Shown here: positions 61,548 to 64,000 of the stretch, piece by piece
Numbering within the stretch: the stretch's first letter is position 1
How the letters are laid out: every line of letters starts with the position of its first letter
Source of the DNA: Dichotomicrobium sp964540795
GTDB taxonomy: Bacteria > Pseudomonadota > Alphaproteobacteria > Rhizobiales > Rhodomicrobiaceae
Assembly (NCBI GenBank): GCA_964540795.1
Contig: CAZINX010000004.1
Span: 123,005 to 187,004, forward strand
Direction: 5' to 3'
DNA: 64,000 nucleotides
Notes under the pieces: generated by a model
Database searches by the model: none
What the model was told of the DNA's origin: nothing
What the model saw: the letters and a program-made list of their open reading frames with translations, nothing else
Position numbers and translations under genes: made by a program

Positions 61548-62921
61548 TCAGGCGCTTTGAACAGTCGGCAGGATCAACACCGCCCGCAGCCCGCCGAGCG
61601 GGGATTCCTCCAGCCGGAAATCGCCTGAATACAGGTTCGCCAGGTCGGCGACGATGGACAGGCCGAGGCCCGAGCCAGGCTTGTTCTCGTCCAGCCGGCG
61701 TCCACGCTTCATGGCTTGCTCGCGCGCCTTCGGCGGCAGGCCGGGGCCATCGTCATCGACGCATATGCACAGGTAGCGCGCGTTATCCGCGTGCCTGGCC
61801 GCCGAGACAGCGACGCGGCCGCGCGCCCATTTGCAGGCGTTGTCCATCAGGTTTCCGATCATCTCCTGAAGGTCCTGCTTCTCCCCCTCGAAATGCAGGT
61901 TGCCCGGACAGTCGGCCGTCAGGTCGAGCTGGTTGTCCCTGTAGATCTTGGCGAGCGCGCCGCGCATGGTCTCGATCACCGGCTGGATCGCCGTCGCGCG
62001 TCCCACCGCGCCGGCGCGCGCCGCGACCCGCGCCCGGTCGAGATGGTGCGTAACCTGCTGGCGCATGATTTCGGCCTGCTCGCTGACCTTGCGCGCGAAG
62101 GGGTCGTCACGATCCCGCGCTTCGTTGGTGATGACGCTCAGCGGCGTCTTGAGCGCGTGCGCGAGGTTGCCGACATGCGTGCGCGCGCGCTCGATGATCT
62201 GCTGGTTTGCACGGATCAGCGAATTCAACTCCTTCTGCAGCGGCTGGATTTCGTCGGGCAGCTCGCTCTCCAGCGTCTCCGCATCGCCGGAGCGGATGGC
62301 CGCCAGCCGCGCGCGGATGTCGCCCAGCGGGCGCAAGCCGTAGCGTACCTGGATGAAGGTGGCGACCAGGAGCGCGACGCCCAGCGCGAAGAAGGCCGCG
62401 ATCAGCATGGTCGTGAAGCTCCAGACCGACTCGTCGATCTCGCCCGCGTTTCCGGCGACCGCGAAGGTGTAAGCGCGCGCGTCTCCCGGTTCGGGGAAGA
62501 TGATGTCGCGCGCGACCACTCGGAGCAGTTCGCGATCAGGCCCGGTGATATAGGCGCGCTCGAACTCGCCGCCAGGCGCGGCGGCCGGCAGCGCCAGCGA
62601 TTCCGATACCAGCGATGGCGATTTCAGGAGCGGTTCGCCCTCGCCATCCGCCGGAGCGATCTGCCAGTACCAGCCCGAGGCCGGCAGCGAGAACAGCGGC
62701 TCGCCAAGCGACTCCGGCGCTTCGAGCGTCAACCCGTCCTCAGTGCGGAAGGTCGAGCCGATCAGGTATCTGGCGTAGGTGTTCAGCCGGGAATCGAAGC
62801 TGTCCTCGATCGCGCCGCGATAGAGCGAGACGAGGACCACGCCAGTGGCGGGCAGGATCAGCAGGATGCAGGCCGCCGCCGCAGCCGAGAGGCGGAACGC
62901 GAGAGAATTGCGCGTCATCAC
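61548..62921 (-). CDS. Sensor histidine kinase, FeuQ-like
   Basis: A 457-residue two-helix sensor kinase: membrane helix (about 9-31), periplasmic domain of about 130 residues, second helix, HAMP, HisKA with NLAHALKTPLSVITNEAR and HATPase_c with MIGNLMDNACKWARG, DDGPGLPPKAREQ and PGSGLGLSIV. It is coupled to its regulator gene by a 4-bp overlap. In Rhizobium, feuPQ lies beside the cyc/ccm genes and responds to osmotic or iron signals; the shared location supports the name. Ligand unknown. Confidence 0.9.
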   Translation of the reverse strand: MMTRNSLAFRLSAAAAACILLILPATGVVLVSLYRGAIEDSFDSRLNTYARYLIGSTFRTEDGLTLEAPESLGEPLFSLPASGWYWQIAPADGEGEPLLKSPSLVSESLALPAAAPGGEFERAYITGPDRELLRVVARDIIFPEPGDARAYTFAVAGNAGEIDESVWSFTTMLIAAFFALGVALLVATFIQVRYGLRPLGDIRARLAAIRSGDAETLESELPDEIQPLQKELNSLIRANQQIIERARTHVGNLAHALKTPLSVITNEARDRDDPFARKVSEQAEIMRQQVTHHLDRARVAARAGAVGRATAIQPVIETMRGALAKIYRDNQLDLTADCPGNLHFEGEKQDLQEMIGNLMDNACKWARGRVAVSAARHADNARYLCICVDDDGPGLPPKAREQAMKRGRRLDENKPGSGLGLSIVADLANLYSGDFRLEESPLGGLRAVLILPTVQSA

Positions 62922-63595
62922 GACTGGTCGCTGTCACCGGCATCCGCGAGGCGGTAGCCCAGCCCCCGCACCGTCTCAATCAGATGTGCCGGGATTTTCT
63001 TGCGCAGCCGGCCGACGAACACCTCGATGGTGTTGGAGTCGCGGTCGAAGTCCTGCTCGTACAGATGCTCGACCAGTTCCATGCGCGGCACAACGCGCCC
63101 GCGATGATGCATCAGGTAGCTGAGCAGCCGGAATTCCAGCGAGGTGAGCTTGACCGGCGCGCCGTCGCAGGTGACGCGGGCCGCGCGCGTGTCGAGCCGG
63201 AGGGGGCCGCACTCGATCTCCGAGCTGGCGAAGCCGGCCTGCCGCCTTAGCAGCGCGCGTATCCGCGCCAGCAGCTCCTCCATGTGGAACGGCTTGGCGA
63301 CGTAATCGTCCGCGCCGGCGTCCATGCCGGCGACCTTGTCGCTCCAGCGGTCGCGCGCGGTGAGGATCAGCACCGGCATGTTGCGCTGCTCGCGACGCCA
63401 ACGCTCCAGGATGCTCAGCCCGTCCAGCGTCGGCAGGCCGAGATCGAGGATCGCCGCGTCGTAGGCTTCCGTGTCGCCGAGGAAGTGGCCTTCTTCGCCA
63501 TCGAAGGCGCAGTCGACCGCATAGCCGGCTTCCGACAGGGCGCTTTTGATCTGCCGGTTCAGGTCCTGATCGTCCTCGACCACCAGTATCCGCAT
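62918..63595 (-). CDS. OmpR-family response regulator, FeuP-like
   Basis: A 225-residue regulator with receiver (MRILVVEDDQ, Asp51 in AILDLGLPTL, Lys in YVAKPFHM) and winged-helix domain (LEFRLLSYLMHHRG...VFVGRLRKKI). It is followed by the overlapping kinase gene. The location next to ccm genes matches the FeuP/FeuQ pair of rhizobia. Confidence 0.92.
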   Translation of the reverse strand: MRILVVEDDQDLNRQIKSALSEAGYAVDCAFDGEEGHFLGDTEAYDAAILDLGLPTLDGLSILERWRREQRNMPVLILTARDRWSDKVAGMDAGADDYVAKPFHMEELLARIRALLRRQAGFASSEIECGPLRLDTRAARVTCDGAPVKLTSLEFRLLSYLMHHRGRVVPRMELVEHLYEQDFDRDSNTIEVFVGRLRKKIPAHLIETVRGLGYRLADAGDSDQS

Positions 63596-63631
63596 CGCAG
63601 CAGACCTTTATGATGTGCTCCAGCCAGAACG

Positions 63632-63925
63632 TTATCGCGCGCTGATCCGCAGTTGCCGGCGCGTCTCCCCGCCATCGCCGCCCGTCAGCGCGATGACCCG
63701 AAAATACGCCGAAGCGCCGCTGCCGCAAAGCTCAACCCGCACGATCCGCGCATCGCCGAGCTGCGCCCGGACCTCGCGCTGAATTTGCGAATAGGATTTA
63801 TAGCCCGACTTTGACCAGGATGAGGTGCAGGCCTGCGCCTGAGCGAGGGTCAGCGGCGCGGCCAGCCCTATCACGAGGGCGGCAAGTCCGGCGGCGGCGC
63901 GCAGCCTTGTTAAGAGCGTTGTCAT
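63632..63925 (-). CDS. Small exported protein, possible PepSY-like
   Basis: A 97-residue protein with signal peptide AALVIGLAAPLTLAQAQA, two cysteines (CTSSW and VELCGS) that may form a disulfide, and SYSQIQREVRAQLGDARIVRVELCG, which resembles the helix-strand start of PepSY domains. It lies 36 bp upstream of the regulator gene on the same strand; small PepSY proteins often accompany PhoP/FeuP-type systems. Assignment is tentative. Confidence 0.65.
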   Translation of the reverse strand: MTTLLTRLRAAAGLAALVIGLAAPLTLAQAQACTSSWSKSGYKSYSQIQREVRAQLGDARIVRVELCGSGASAYFRVIALTGGDGGETRRQLRISAR

Positions 63926-64000
63926 TCGTCCAGTTCAGCCATGAAAGCTCGCGATTGCCGTCAAACTAGCGGCGTTGGCGTGAACTGTACATGAATGGTT

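Overview
The window is high-GC chromosomal DNA from an alphaproteobacterium, most likely of the order Hyphomicrobiales (Rhizobiales). Protein families and gene order both point there: nfuA, a nitroreductase, tsaB-rimI-fur-plsC-miaB-phoH-ybeY-corC; a ccmIEFH and degP/two-component/glnE block beside a FeuP/FeuQ-like pair; polyhydroxybutyrate (PHB) mobilisation genes; an egtBD ergothioneine pair; and a BgsBA-like beta-glucan synthase. There is no sign of plasmid or prophage backbone. The genome carries GC-rich palindromic intergenic repeats, and one of them has damaged a toxin gene.

Layout. 0-4 kb: end of a gamma-glutamyltransferase, a GT39 membrane glycosyltransferase, a GlcG/HbpS protein and intracellular PHB depolymerase. 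4.3-8.5 kb: ffh-rpsP-rimM, then fumC and a small ribbon-helix-helix gene where trmD-rplS would normally follow. 8.4-12.4 kb: HigA-like antitoxin with only the tail of its toxin, a short-chain prenyl diphosphate synthase, rpmF, an NrtR-like regulator and a bacterioferritin lacking the haem-ligand methionine. 12.7-18.6 kb: AEC transporter, glutathione transferase, DapA-like aldolase, methyltransferase, comF, nfuA (with a candidate Irr box) and a RutE-like reductase. 18.7-20.8 kb: an AT-richer two-gene cassette, a membrane-anchored ParA-type ATPase overlapping a helical protein of unknown family. This is the best candidate for an undescribed system. 20.9-29.5 kb: tsaB to corC housekeeping block, msrA and two small membrane proteins. 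29.7 kb: tRNA-Ser(GGA).

30-38 kb: haem-oxygenase-like monooxygenase, orphan peptide-binding protein, isocitrate dehydrogenase, ZIP-like membrane protein, patatin/DUF3734 protein and GntP permease. 38-42.4 kb: a tightly coupled exopolysaccharide operon (membrane-fusion protein, GT2 synthase, cache-domain sensor without an output domain). 42.4-44.9 kb: egtD and egtB. egtD looks broken by a 100-N gap, but the gap is flanked by a 55-bp duplicate; removing 155 bp restores an intact 318-codon gene. 45-47 kb: HhH protein, a 29-residue membrane peptide and a BON protein. 47-54 kb: glnE, histidine kinase, response regulator and degP. 54-57 kb: a trypsin-like secreted protease and an OsmC/hydrolase fusion lie between degP and the ccm genes. 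56.6-60.8 kb: ccmIEFH for cytochrome c maturation. 61-64 kb: glycine-zipper lipoprotein, FeuQ/FeuP-like two-component pair and a small exported protein.

Together the genes describe an aerobic, PHB-storing bacterium with strong envelope stress and redox maintenance (DegP, MsrA, EgtBD, Ccm). All assignments come from reading motifs and context; no database search was possible.
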